Positions 8,871-17,473 of a stretch of 64,000 nucleotides of DNA are shown one piece after another. Source of the DNA: Tessaracoccus antarcticus (GTDB lineage Bacteria; Actinomycetota; Actinomycetes; Propionibacteriales; Propionibacteriaceae). Made by a program: the position numbers and the translations under genes. The notes beneath the pieces are model-generated. The model searched no databases and had not been told where the DNA came from. It saw only the letters and a program-made list of their open reading frames with translations. The DNA is taken from positions 62,001 through 126,000 of the forward strand of contig NZ_REFW01000005.1 in the NCBI RefSeq assembly GCF_003688855.1. Direction: 5' to 3'. Position 1 is the first letter of the stretch. Every line of letters begins with the position of its first letter.

Positions 8871-9265
8871 GCGCTGTCACGCGCAGGACTGGCGCAGTTT
8901 GTGAAACTTCACACCAAGACTGAAGGTCCGCGAGGTTCGTGCAAGGAGCAGCCGCGGTCGAATCATCGTCGCGGTACAGACTCACCCACTCGGGCCCCGG
9001 TTGGCACCGGCGGTGCCTGACCTGGTCACCATTGTTCCACAGCATGACCCCAACCTGTCCATCGCACACGCCGGTGATGGGTCTCCCGTTGCACACAGCA
9101 GGGATCGGGCGATGTCACCATCTCGCCCCGACGTCGACGTCACGGACCGCGGCCACACCGTCATGGGGGCGGGGTTTGCGGTCACAAGGGTTGTCTGCGC
9201 TCGGGTCAGGAGTGGAGCGCTGGGGCGTGGTTATAGTGAGCAGGCCCTACGCGGGAGGAACCCAC
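8871..9265. other. Divergent intergenic region between rne and the MFS gene
   Basis: 395 bases without a supported gene. It contains TGTGAA-AC-TTCACA at 8900-8913 (6-bp arms) in the rne leader, and TATAGT at 9232-9237, a good -10 for the MFS gene, whose GGAGG and ATG follow at 9254 and 9266. I see no clear -35 for it. Confidence 0.5.
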
Positions 9266-10492
9266 ATGCAGACCAGGCGCCCGTCGAGGGACACCACGAT
9301 CGCCCTCATCGCCATTCTCCTGTTGGCGTTCAACCTGCGCCCGCTCGCCACCTCCGTGGGGCCGGTGTTGAAGCAGATCACCGCAGACCTCAGCATGGGC
9401 GGCGCCCTCGCTGGACTGCTGACGTCCCTTCCTGCCCTGTGCTTCGCCGTCTTCGGAGCCCTGGCACCCTCCATTGCGAGTCGCATCGGAGCGCACCGGA
9501 CCATCGGCATCGCCCTGGTGGCGCTCGTGGTGGGACAGGGTGCCAGGGCGTGGGCGCCCTCTGCGGGGCTCTTCCTCCTGTTCAGCGTTGTGGCACTCGG
9601 CGGCATGGCACTGTCCAACGTGTTGCTGCCCAGCCTCGTGCGGCTGCATTTCCCGCAGCGGATCGGGCTGGCGACGTCGTTGTACTCCCTCTCCCTGACT
9701 CTGGGGGTCACCGCAGCCAGCGCCGCCACGTACCCGTTGGCCGTCGCACTCGGTGGTTGGAGGGCGGCGTTCACCGCGACCACTGCCATCGGTCTCGCGG
9801 CGTTGCTGTGCTGGTTGCCGATGCTGCGCTACGCCAAGGCCAAGCACTCCACGGGGCCCGTGGCGCATCACTACTCCGTGGCCAGCGTGGCCCGCACCCG
9901 CATGGGGTGGGCCATAGCGGTCATGTTCGGGATCCAGTCCGCGCAGGCCTACACGATCTTCGGGTGGCTGCCCACCATCTACATCGACGCGGGCCTCAGC
10001 GAGGTGTCGGCGGGACTGATGCTCGGCATCGCCACCGGAGCCGGGATCATCCCCTCCTTCTTCACCCCCATCTACGCGAGCCGCAAGGCGGAACCCGTCG
10101 GACTCTTCCTCCTCATCATGGCCTTCCTGGTGGCCGGCTACCTCGGGTTGTGGCTGGCACCCACCACGCTGCCGTGGCTGTGGGCCATATTTTTGGCCTT
10201 CGGGACCGCCAGTTTCCCCCTGATCCTGGCGCTGCTGGGGCTGCGGTCGCGTACCGCCAGCGGCACGGCGGCGCTCTCGGGATTCGCGCAGTCGGTGGGC
10301 TATCTCATCGCCGCGAGTGGACCGTTCATCGTCGGCGTCCTGCATGCGCGCACGGAGAACTGGTCCTGGTCCATAGGGTTCCAGCTGATACTGGTGATCC
10401 CCATGACGTTCGTGGGGATCAAGTGCTGCAGAACGTGGTTCATCGAGGACGAACTCCCGTCAGGTCCCCCCGACGTGGTGCCCTCTCTCTGA
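9266..10492 (+). CDS. MFS transporter, CynX/NimT-like
   Basis: A 408-residue integral membrane transporter with about 12 predicted hydrophobic segments. The opening NLRPLATSVGPVLKQITADL is typical of the CynX/NimT/YycB group of the major facilitator superfamily, named after cyanate and 2-nitroimidazole transporters. The substrate here is unknown. The in-frame ORF extends far upstream, but the ATG at 9266 is supported by GGAGG seven bases before it and by the start of the first hydrophobic segment. It stands alone, divergent from rne and convergent with the CPBP gene at 10589. Confidence 0.85.
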   Translation: MQTRRPSRDTTIALIAILLLAFNLRPLATSVGPVLKQITADLSMGGALAGLLTSLPALCFAVFGALAPSIASRIGAHRTIGIALVALVVGQGARAWAPSAGLFLLFSVVALGGMALSNVLLPSLVRLHFPQRIGLATSLYSLSLTLGVTAASAATYPLAVALGGWRAAFTATTAIGLAALLCWLPMLRYAKAKHSTGPVAHHYSVASVARTRMGWAIAVMFGIQSAQAYTIFGWLPTIYIDAGLSEVSAGLMLGIATGAGIIPSFFTPIYASRKAEPVGLFLLIMAFLVAGYLGLWLAPTTLPWLWAIFLAFGTASFPLILALLGLRSRTASGTAALSGFAQSVGYLIAASGPFIVGVLHARTENWSWSIGFQLILVIPMTFVGIKCCRTWFIEDELPSGPPDVVPSL

Positions 10493-10588
10493 GGGGTCTA
10501 CGCCAACTCCCCCACCCGGCCACCACCAGAGCGGGGCGCTTTCCGCGCGAAGGGTGGGGCCCATGGGGCAACACTTGTCACAGCGGTC

Positions 10589-11806
10589 TCAGTATGACTG
10601 GGGACCACCAGCCGGCAGTGGGGCCGGAAAGCCCTGATCCGGAGCGTTGGCGGCGGGCGCCGCGGCCCTTTCGACACCGGAGCGGCGTGCCATCACCACG
10701 ATGACGATCCCGGCCACCCCGAGCAGGACGAGCTGCAGCAGCACAGCGGGACCACCCGTGCCGGCCTCCCTGTCGAAGATGTCGCTGATGTCCTGGAACG
10801 GCAGGAACGCCAGCGCCACGAGGTTGTTGGCCGCGTGCATGGCCACCCCGGCCTCCAACCCACCGGTGCGCCAGGTGAGGTAGGAGAACAGCATGCCCAT
10901 CGTGAAGTAGGTGATGTTGAGCCAGATGTCGCCTGCGCCGTGCAACAGCATGAACACCCCACTGCTGACGATGGCGCCGGCGACGGCTCCAGCCACGCGC
11001 GGCGGGATCAGGGACGCCACGCCACGATTCAGGACGCCGCGGATGAGGTACTCCTCGCCAGCAGCCTGGAACGGCGTCACGAGGATGACGCCTATCAGTA
11101 GCCACCACCACCCAGGCCTGGCCGACAGCTCCATCTGGTCCCAGCCGTCCACGGTGGTGCTGATGACGATGAAGGCGCCGACGGCGATGAAGCTGACCAC
11201 GAAACACTTCAGCAACCACGCCCACCGCACGCGGCCCATGACGGAGCTGATCCAGCCGCCCTTCTGCCCCACGACACGAGACAGCAGGAACGACAGGGGC
11301 ACCAACACACCCAGCGAGACGCTGTTGGCGAGGAAGATCGTGGGCGTGATGACGCCGTCGGAGAGCGCAAGGAACGCGTCGGCGACGCTGCCCCCTGTGA
11401 TGGCTGCCTCAAGGAACACCGCCGCGATGGTGACGATCAGCGACGACACGAAGAAGCCGATGGCACCCAGCACGATCGCCAGGATGGGTCGCCATGCCCG
11501 GATGCCGGGCGCACGCCAGAAGGCGGGGTACTCCCGCGGCTCGACGGGCAGCATGGGTGGCTTCGGCGTGGGCTGCCACGGCTGCGGTGGCCCCCACTGC
11601 ATGGGTGGGCCGGGCGGCATGCCCTGCGGGGGCGCCCAACCGGGGGGTGGCGCGCCCTGCGACGGTGTCCAACCAGGGGGCGGTGTCCAGCCCGGAGGCG
11701 GTGACCAGCCAGGGGATGGGTTCGCCGAGGCTGGCGGCGGTGTCGATCCGTCGGGCTGAGCGGACCTGACCGGCTCGGGCGACCAGTCGGTGGGGGGATG
11801 CGTCAT
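10589..11806 (-). CDS. CPBP family intramembrane metalloprotease
   Basis: A 405-residue membrane protease of the CAAX-protease/bacteriocin-processing (ABI, Rce1-like) family. Residues 1-90 are a cytoplasmic Pro/Gly/Trp-rich region with repeated PPPGW. Several membrane helices follow. All three catalytic motifs are present: EEYLIR (E251, E252, R256), FMLLH (F285, H289) and HAANN (H324, N328). It is the last gene of the folC-DUF4233-ndk-CPBP-CPBP operon, 17 bases after its degenerate paralogue. The substrate is unknown. Confidence 0.9.
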   Translation of the reverse strand: MTHPPTDWSPEPVRSAQPDGSTPPPASANPSPGWSPPPGWTPPPGWTPSQGAPPPGWAPPQGMPPGPPMQWGPPQPWQPTPKPPMLPVEPREYPAFWRAPGIRAWRPILAIVLGAIGFFVSSLIVTIAAVFLEAAITGGSVADAFLALSDGVITPTIFLANSVSLGVLVPLSFLLSRVVGQKGGWISSVMGRVRWAWLLKCFVVSFIAVGAFIVISTTVDGWDQMELSARPGWWWLLIGVILVTPFQAAGEEYLIRGVLNRGVASLIPPRVAGAVAGAIVSSGVFMLLHGAGDIWLNITYFTMGMLFSYLTWRTGGLEAGVAMHAANNLVALAFLPFQDISDIFDREAGTGGPAVLLQLVLLGVAGIVIVVMARRSGVERAAAPAANAPDQGFPAPLPAGGPQSY

Positions 11807-11823
11807 GGGGGGTCCTTGCTGGT

Positions 11824-12855
11824 TCAGTGGGTGATGGCGTCAGGCGAGGCGGTCCTCTGGACCCCTTGTGCCCGGGCCATCAGGGTGATGATGCCGGCGA
11901 TCACGATCATGGGAGCCAGTCGAACGACGGCCGGCGGGAGTCCGAGAGAAAGCCCGGCCACATCCTGCAGGCCGGGGCCGAACAGGGGGGCGTAGGAAAT
12001 GAGGCCCGAGGCCATGCTCATCGCCACGGCGGCCTCCAGACCACCGGTCTGCCAGACGATGAACGCGAGAAGGAGCCCGAGCACCAACACGGCAGCGGCA
12101 CCCCAGCCGTCCCCGGTGTAGATGAAGACGACGCTGCTCATCAGCACGTTCACGAAGCTGCTCACCACTGCTCCCAGCACGGCGCCCACTCCCGGCCCGG
12201 ACACGAGTGACGCCACACCACGGTTCAGGACACCGCGCAGCATGTACTCGCCGCCGGTCGCAGTGACCAGGAGGAGGATGAGAACAACGGGGAACAGCCA
12301 CCAGTCGAGGGTGCCGGATGACGTGAGGAACGGTGACCCGGCGATGGCGCCAATCCCCATCCATGCCAGGGCAGCCACCAGGCCGACGGCCAGGCATTGC
12401 AGCGCCCAACCCCAGCGCACCCGGCCCGCGACCGAGTGCAGCCACCTACCCTCCTGCCGCAAGATCATGGCTGCCAGGTAGGCCATGGGGACCAGCGGAG
12501 CGAACGCCAGGGCACTGGCCGCCAGTGAGACGAGTACAACGCCCGCCGTCGTGTCGCCCAGCCATGCCGCGAGCGGATCGACGACGAGAATGTAGGCCAC
12601 CGAGGTCAGGGCACCCGAGGCCAGTGTCGCCACCAGAAGGCCGACCAGCGCCACGAAGATCCCCTGGATCCTGCCGCCCACGGTGGAGGCCGGTGTCCGC
12701 CAGAACATCGGATAGGTGCTGGGCCCCGTCGGGAGTCCGGACGGCATGGAGGACCAACGCTGCGGGACCGCGTAGGGCTCGGATGACTCCCCTGCGGGCC
12801 GCCCCCATCCCGGGGGTGGACCGTACAGGGGCTGGCGGCCGTCGTGCTGCGTCAT
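11824..12855 (-). CDS. CPBP-family paralogue lacking the catalytic residues (putative pseudoenzyme)
   Basis: A 343-residue membrane protein clearly homologous to its neighbour (shared RGVLNRGVASL, VAGRVRW/MGRVRW and TGGLEA stretches) with a shorter PPPGW N-terminus. Motif 1 is GEYMLR (first Glu replaced by Gly202). Motif 2 has Asn236 and Ser240 where Phe and His belong. Motif 3 reads SMASG, with Ser280 and Gly284 in place of His and Asn. The reading frame is intact, so this is not a decaying gene but probably a non-catalytic partner or regulator of the active protease. Its ATG overlaps the ndk stop by four bases (ATGA). Confidence 0.85.
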   Translation of the reverse strand: MTQHDGRQPLYGPPPGWGRPAGESSEPYAVPQRWSSMPSGLPTGPSTYPMFWRTPASTVGGRIQGIFVALVGLLVATLASGALTSVAYILVVDPLAAWLGDTTAGVVLVSLAASALAFAPLVPMAYLAAMILRQEGRWLHSVAGRVRWGWALQCLAVGLVAALAWMGIGAIAGSPFLTSSGTLDWWLFPVVLILLLVTATGGEYMLRGVLNRGVASLVSGPGVGAVLGAVVSSFVNVLMSSVVFIYTGDGWGAAAVLVLGLLLAFIVWQTGGLEAAVAMSMASGLISYAPLFGPGLQDVAGLSLGLPPAVVRLAPMIVIAGIITLMARAQGVQRTASPDAITH

Positions 12856-13262
12856 GCGCGACCCGGGAACCAGAGCCCGATCTCCGACGACGCCGACTCG
12901 GGGCTGTCTGAGGCGTGAACGCAGTTGGTGCGCACGGAGGTGCCGAAGTCAGCGCGGATGGTGCCCTGCGCCGCCTTCGAGGGGTCCGTCAGGCCGTTGA
13001 GCTCCCGGACGCCCAGGAGGGCGTCCTTGCCGGAGAGGATCATCGCGACGAGCGGGCCCTCGGTCATGAACTCCCGCAGCGGCGGGTAGTAGTCACGCTC
13101 GAGGTGTTCGGCGTAGTGCTTGTCCGCGAACTCGCCGTCGATGGTGCGCAGTTCCATTGCCTCGGGGCGGAAACCGGCCTCCTCGTAGCGGTTGAGGATG
13201 TTGCCGACGTGCCCTGCGGCCACGGCGTCGGGCTTGATGATGACGAAGGTCCGCTCGATCAC
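12852..13262 (-). CDS. ndk: Nucleoside diphosphate kinase
   Basis: Transfers the gamma phosphate of NTPs to NDPs through a phospho-histidine. The 136-residue protein opens VIERTFVIIKPDAV and carries the signature NCVHASDSPESA with the catalytic His at 116. It starts with GTG at 13262, in a GTGA overlap with the stop of the DUF4233 gene. The in-frame extension upstream belongs to that gene in another frame. The downstream CPBP paralogue starts in an ATGA overlap, so the operon is tightly coupled. Confidence 0.96.
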   Translation of the reverse strand: MIERTFVIIKPDAVAAGHVGNILNRYEEAGFRPEAMELRTIDGEFADKHYAEHLERDYYPPLREFMTEGPLVAMILSGKDALLGVRELNGLTDPSKAAQGTIRADFGTSVRTNCVHASDSPESASSEIGLWFPGRA

Positions 13263-13621
13263 GGGTGTCCCGCTTCCTTGTTGGGGTTCGGTCGGTTCTC
13301 CAGGCGCTTGCCCAGGACGAACGAAATTGTCCAGATCAACGTAAACATGAGCCCCATCGCGTACATCCACGGGGTGAGCAGGCCGAGGGCGATGGCGGCC
13401 AGCTGGGTCAACCAGCCCACAGGGTAGCCCCAACCGCGTCGCAACCCTGCGGTGGCCACGATAGCCAGCAGGCTGGCCGCCCCCACCCACAGTCCTGCGG
13501 TCACGGGACTGATGCCGGACACCTGCACCATCCCGGCGAAGCCGAGCCAGAACACGATGACCTCGAAGACGAGGACCGACATCAGTGCGGAGCGCAACGG
13601 GTTGGTGGGGGTGAGCCTCAT
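13259..13621 (-). CDS. DUF4233 membrane protein
   Basis: A 120-residue protein with four hydrophobic segments (VLVFEVIVFWLGFAG, AGLWVGAASLLAIVA, VGWLTQLAAIALGLL, AMGLMFTLIWTISFV) and a short polar tail. This family of unknown function is found between folC and ndk in most Actinobacteria, and it has that position here. Its ATG overlaps the folC stop (ATGA) and its stop overlaps the ndk start (GTGA). No function is assigned. Confidence 0.9.
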   Translation of the reverse strand: MRLTPTNPLRSALMSVLVFEVIVFWLGFAGMVQVSGISPVTAGLWVGAASLLAIVATAGLRRGWGYPVGWLTQLAAIALGLLTPWMYAMGLMFTLIWTISFVLGKRLENRPNPNKEAGHP

Positions 13622-14964
13622 GACTCGTCCGCGGGCTTCTCGTCGCTGACGAGGAGATCACGTGCCTCCCCGGCGGCAATGACGGAGCCTGCGATCAGCA
13701 CACCCGCGAGCGGGCCGGAGAAGTCCGCCAGTGTGGCCGCCATTTCAATGGCGTCCACCATGCGCTCGGCACGGTGGACCTTTCCGCTGGGCCAAATGTC
13801 CTCGGCCTCGGCCGCCAGGTCGTCGACGGCGCGGGCGCGGGGCGAGTTCGCGATCCGGGTGATGACCACTTCGTCCATCTGCTCCGCGAAAATCTGCAGC
13901 ACAGAGGCGGAATCCTTGTCCGCCATCATGGCCACCACGCCGATCATGGGAGCGAACGCGAACGATTCGGTGACGGCGTCGATGGTGGCGCGCGCCGCCT
14001 GCGGGTTGTGGGCGGTGTCCAGCACGATGGCGGGCGAGGTCTTGACCAACTCCAGTCGCGCGGGTGCCTCGACAGAGCCCAGGCCCTCGGTGATGATCTC
14101 CGACGACAGGGGCTTGCCACCCAGGAAGGCCTCAACGGCCGCCACCGCCAGTGCGGCGTTACGGGCCATGTGTTCCCCGAACAGTGGCAGGAACACGTCC
14201 GGGACAGGTCCCCCGGCAGTGTCGATGCGCAGCAGTTGTCCGCCGACGGCCATCTGTCGTCCCAGCAGACCGAAGTCCGGACCCTCAGCCTTGACCTCAG
14301 CACCCACCTCGACGGCGCGCGCCAGCAGCACCTGCGCTGCGGCGGGATCCTGACCTGCGAGGACAGCGATGCTGCCCTCCTTGATGATCCCGGCCTTCTC
14401 CGTGGCCACCTGGGCGATGGTGTTGCCCAGGATGTGGGTGTGGTCCAGCCCGATGGGGCACACCACCGACACCTTGGGCTCCATGACGCTCGTGGCGTCC
14501 CAGCGGCCCCCAAGGCCCACCTCCACCACGGCCACGTCCACGGGCGCGTCCGCGAACGCCACGTAGGCCATGCCGGTGATGACCTCGAAGAAGGTCATGT
14601 CCACGCCGTCCAGTTTCTGTTCGTCGACCATGTCGACGAAAGGCTTGAACTCGCTCCACACCTCGTCGAAGCGCTCCACGCTGATGGGCTCACCGTCGAT
14701 GACGATCCGTTCGCGCACGTCAGAGAGGTGGGGGCTCGCGAACCTCCCCACCCGCAGGCCGGACGCTCGCAGCAGCGCCTCGATCATGATGGCGGTGCTG
14801 CCCTTGCCGTTGGTGCCGGCCACCTGGATCACGGGTATGGAGCGCTGAGGATCACCCATGAGGTCCATCACCGCCTGGATCCGGCTGAGGCTGGGTGCCA
14901 CGCGGCTTTCGGGCCATCTGCTGGTCAGCTGGGCGACGAGGGCGTCGTGCGATGTCTTGGTCAT
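13618..14964 (-). CDS. folC: Bifunctional folylpolyglutamate/dihydrofolate synthase
   Basis: Mur-ligase-like enzyme that adds glutamate to (dihydro)folate. 448 residues, normal length. The P-loop VAGTNGKGSTAIM (near residue 50), SPHLSDVRERI, the central GLDHTHILGNT and the C-terminal LDTAHNPQAA are all diagnostic. It starts at ATG 14964 with GGGGGC upstream and is the first gene of the five-gene operon down to 10589. It diverges from the MauE-like gene at 15035. Confidence 0.95.
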   Translation of the reverse strand: MTKTSHDALVAQLTSRWPESRVAPSLSRIQAVMDLMGDPQRSIPVIQVAGTNGKGSTAIMIEALLRASGLRVGRFASPHLSDVRERIVIDGEPISVERFDEVWSEFKPFVDMVDEQKLDGVDMTFFEVITGMAYVAFADAPVDVAVVEVGLGGRWDATSVMEPKVSVVCPIGLDHTHILGNTIAQVATEKAGIIKEGSIAVLAGQDPAAAQVLLARAVEVGAEVKAEGPDFGLLGRQMAVGGQLLRIDTAGGPVPDVFLPLFGEHMARNAALAVAAVEAFLGGKPLSSEIITEGLGSVEAPARLELVKTSPAIVLDTAHNPQAARATIDAVTESFAFAPMIGVVAMMADKDSASVLQIFAEQMDEVVITRIANSPRARAVDDLAAEAEDIWPSGKVHRAERMVDAIEMAATLADFSGPLAGVLIAGSVIAAGEARDLLVSDEKPADES

Positions 14965-15022
14965 GATGCCCCCAGAGTATCGACTGGGCGGAGCCGCGCG
15001 AGAACTCGCTTGGCCGCCCGGT

Positions 15023-15028
15023 TAAGAT
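15023..15028 (+). promoter_or_regulatory. Candidate -10 box (TAAGAT) for a leaderless mauE transcript
   Basis: TAAGAT ends six bases before the GTG at 15035, so the RNA would begin at or next to the start codon. No ribosome binding site is visible upstream of either possible GTG (15029 or 15035), which fits a leaderless mRNA. Confidence 0.5.
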
Positions 15029-15034
15029 GTGCCC

Positions 15035-15586
15035 GTGAACGAGAGCCATACCGCCCCCAGCATCCACAACTGGCGTGACTGGGTTGGTCTGGTGGCCCGA
15101 CTGGTTCCCGGCATCGTCTTCCTCTACGCGGGGATCACGAAGATCACCAACATTCCTCTCTTCGTGCAGAACATCCGGGCCTACCAGTTGTTGCCGGAGT
15201 TGTGGATGAGCGACATCCTCGCCTACATCCTTCCCGTGGTGGAGATCGTGGCCGCACTCCTGCTGATAGCGGGACTGTTGACCCGCGGCGCGGCAGCGGT
15301 CACCCTCATGATGCTTGTCGTGTTCATCGGCGGGATCGCGTGGGTGTGGAGCCAGGGCATCAGCATCGATTGTGGATGCTTCGGCACCGGGGGTGAGGTG
15401 TCCGCGGAGGACACCCAGTACCCGCTGAAGATTGCCGAGAACCTCGGCATGTCAGCTCTTTGCGTCTGGCTTCTGGTGCGCCCCCGTTCCCTTTTCAGCC
15501 TCGACCACACGTTGTTGGGCGGAGGTGTCCCCGTTTCCGGCGACGCCCTGACCGACGACGACTTCGACGACGACCCCGATCACTGA
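15035..15586 (+). CDS. MauE/DoxX-like redox-associated membrane protein
   Basis: About 183 residues with four hydrophobic segments. The motif DCGCFG near residue 115 (SIDCGCFGTGG) is typical of the MauE/methylamine-utilisation-type membrane proteins that help move electrons for disulfide formation. The C-terminus is acidic (DDDFDDDPDH). It lies 22 bases before a membrane-anchored DsbA-like protein, which supports a role in extracytoplasmic thiol oxidation as a pair. Start choice: GTG 15035 matches the -10 box; GTG 15029 would add two residues. Confidence 0.85.
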   Translation: MNESHTAPSIHNWRDWVGLVARLVPGIVFLYAGITKITNIPLFVQNIRAYQLLPELWMSDILAYILPVVEIVAALLLIAGLLTRGAAAVTLMMLVVFIGGIAWVWSQGISIDCGCFGTGGEVSAEDTQYPLKIAENLGMSALCVWLLVRPRSLFSLDHTLLGGGVPVSGDALTDDDFDDDPDH

Positions 15587-15608
15587 TCACCAACCAAGGA
15601 GTGACCGT

Positions 15609-16400
15609 ATGGCCAACAATGCTGGCCCAAGCCGCCGTGAGGCAATGCGACTGAAGGCCGAGGCCGAAGAGGCCCGCGCCAAGCGCAACAGCCGCATCCT
15701 GTGGATCTCGCTGGGAGCCGTGGCCGTCGTGGTGGTGGTGATTCTCGCGCTGGTCATCACGCAGACGCTCGCCAAGAATGGTCCGTCCGCCGACCAGCAG
15801 ACGCCGCCCAATGCAACCGAGAAGTTCGGCATCGAGCTGAAGACCAAGGACGTCGAACCCGCCGCGGACGCGGCGCACCTGGTCATCTGGGAGGACTACC
15901 AGTGCCCCGCCTGCGCGGCACGCGAGGAGGCTTTCGGCTCCGTGGTGAAGCAGCTCGTCGACGAGGGCAAGATCACCGTCGAGATCCGCACTGCGCACTT
16001 CCTTGACCCGCTCCTGCGCAACGACTCCTCCGAGCGCGCTGCCCTGGCGGCAGCCGCGGCCGACGAGGTGGGCAAGTTCCGCGAGTTCCACGAGACGGTC
16101 TACAAGGACCAGCCGGAGGAGGGTGTGGGCTACACGGACCAGCAGCTGCGCGTCGACTTCCCCACCGAGGCGGGGATCACCGGCGCAGACCTCACGAAGT
16201 TCCAGGAACTCTACGACGGCAAGGCGTTCGCCGATTTCGTGAAGAGCGCCAACGACCAGTTCACCCGAGACGGCATCTCGGGGACACCCACCTACATGGT
16301 GGGAGAGAACAAGCTGGAGTTCGCCGACGCGAGCAACCAGCCGTTGATCCAGCCGACACCGGAGGACATGCTGCGGGCCATCAACGAGGCCAACAACTGA
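15609..16400 (+). CDS. DsbA-like membrane-anchored thiol:disulfide oxidoreductase
   Basis: A 263-residue protein with a charged cytoplasmic N-terminus, one membrane helix (about residues 30-53) and an extracytoplasmic thioredoxin fold. The active site CPAC lies in EDYQCPACAARE and the cis-proline loop is GISGTPTYMVG. A helical insertion of the DsbA type lies between them. It probably inserts disulfides into exported proteins and is re-oxidised through its MauE-like neighbour (inference from pairing). AAGGAG stands seven bases before the ATG. A strong hairpin follows the stop. Confidence 0.92.
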   Translation: MANNAGPSRREAMRLKAEAEEARAKRNSRILWISLGAVAVVVVVILALVITQTLAKNGPSADQQTPPNATEKFGIELKTKDVEPAADAAHLVIWEDYQCPACAAREEAFGSVVKQLVDEGKITVEIRTAHFLDPLLRNDSSERAALAAAAADEVGKFREFHETVYKDQPEEGVGYTDQQLRVDFPTEAGITGADLTKFQELYDGKAFADFVKSANDQFTRDGISGTPTYMVGENKLEFADASNQPLIQPTPEDMLRAINEANN

Positions 16401-16411
16401 TCCACCATCAC

Positions 16412-16445
16412 AGCCGCCGTCCCCGACAGGGGGCGGCGGTTGTGT
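16412..16445 (+). terminator. Hairpin terminator after the DsbA-like gene
   Basis: GCCGCCGTCCCC and GGGGGCGGCGG pair around a short loop, followed by TTGTGTGTT. It begins 12 bases after the stop codon. Confidence 0.75.
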
Positions 16446-16475
16446 GTTCCAGGAGTATCAGTTTGTAGCAATCTC

Positions 16476-16531
16476 TTGACACAAGCCGCACGACGGACAA
16501 CACTTCACTTGTACCACTCATCCAATACAAG
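16476..16531 (+). promoter_or_regulatory. Promoter/operator of the membrane protein-GntR pair
   Basis: TTGACA at 16476-16481 is a consensus -35. CTTGTA (16508-16513) and TACAAG (16526-16531) form a 6-bp inverted repeat with a 12-base centre just upstream of the ribosome binding site. GntR regulators of the YtrA type bind inverted repeats of this general kind, and the pair's own GntR protein is the natural candidate. The -10 is not clear. Confidence 0.5.
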
Positions 16532-16540
16532 AGGTGTGAC

Positions 16541-17473
16541 ATGTCCGGTGGCCTGCTGTTGCTGTTCCCGATCGTCGCGATCATCACGCTGCTGGCAGCC
16601 GTGCTCATCGCCGTCCCCCGCCGTCGCCGGCTCGTGACCATCAACGAGCAGGACTTCCCCGCCCTGGCACGGTTGCGGTCGGTGAACACCGTGGCGCGGG
16701 TCGTGGGACTGGTCGTCGGCATCCTCGTGGTCGCCATGCTGGCGAACGCGGAGCGCCTGGGCCTCGGGCTGTTGCTCTCGCCCGCCGTGTTCGCCCTGAC
16801 GCAGGTCCTCGCAACGCTGGTGGCCGGCGCCGTCACACACGACGCGGCCCGGACACGTGGCACTGCAGGGCTCGAGGTCCGCCGTTTGCGCCCGTACCTG
16901 CCCAGGGGCCTCACAGCGCTGGCCGCGTCCGCCACAGTCATTCTCGGGCTGGTCCTGGCGTGGACGACCGCAGTGGGCGCCCCCGACGACATGGGCCGGG
17001 ATGGTCGCTCCTTCACGTATTCGTACCCGTGCGACACCGTGTGCACGGCGGGCTTCGGCCCGTGGCCGGGCTCCTACTACGCCGTTCCCCTCGCGGTTCT
17101 GCTCGCCATCGTCGTTGCCCTGGCTGTGGCAACAGTCCTGGTCACCGTGCGTCGCCCCCGCGACGCATCAGACCCGGAAATCGTGCGCGTGGACGACGTT
17201 GTCCGTGCCCGCGCCGTGGAATCCGTCGTTGCCGCGGTGGGTCTGGCGAGTGCCGCAAGCCTGTTCGCCGTCAGTCTGTTGGTGACGAACCTGGCCAACC
17301 CGCGCAACGTCGTCCCCCTCCTGCTCCGGATCCCGGGATGGGGGGCACTACTCCTGACGCTGGCGGCGCTACCGATGACGGTGTGGTGCGTCGTCATCCT
17401 CCTGCTGCCGGGCGCCACGGCACCCCTGAGGCCGGCTCCCCACGCGGCAGAGACACCCGTGGTGATCCCGTGA
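16541..17473 (+). CDS. Multi-spanning membrane protein of unknown function, paired with GntR
   Basis: 310 residues with about eight hydrophobic segments and an extracytoplasmic loop containing two cysteines (SYPCDTVCTAGFGPWPGSYY). I do not recognise a functional family. It overlaps the downstream GntR gene by four bases (GTGA), so the regulator probably controls it. GAGGTG precedes the ATG. Confidence 0.8.
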   Translation: MSGGLLLLFPIVAIITLLAAVLIAVPRRRRLVTINEQDFPALARLRSVNTVARVVGLVVGILVVAMLANAERLGLGLLLSPAVFALTQVLATLVAGAVTHDAARTRGTAGLEVRRLRPYLPRGLTALAASATVILGLVLAWTTAVGAPDDMGRDGRSFTYSYPCDTVCTAGFGPWPGSYYAVPLAVLLAIVVALAVATVLVTVRRPRDASDPEIVRVDDVVRARAVESVVAAVGLASAASLFAVSLLVTNLANPRNVVPLLLRIPGWGALLLTLAALPMTVWCVVILLLPGATAPLRPAPHAAETPVVIP

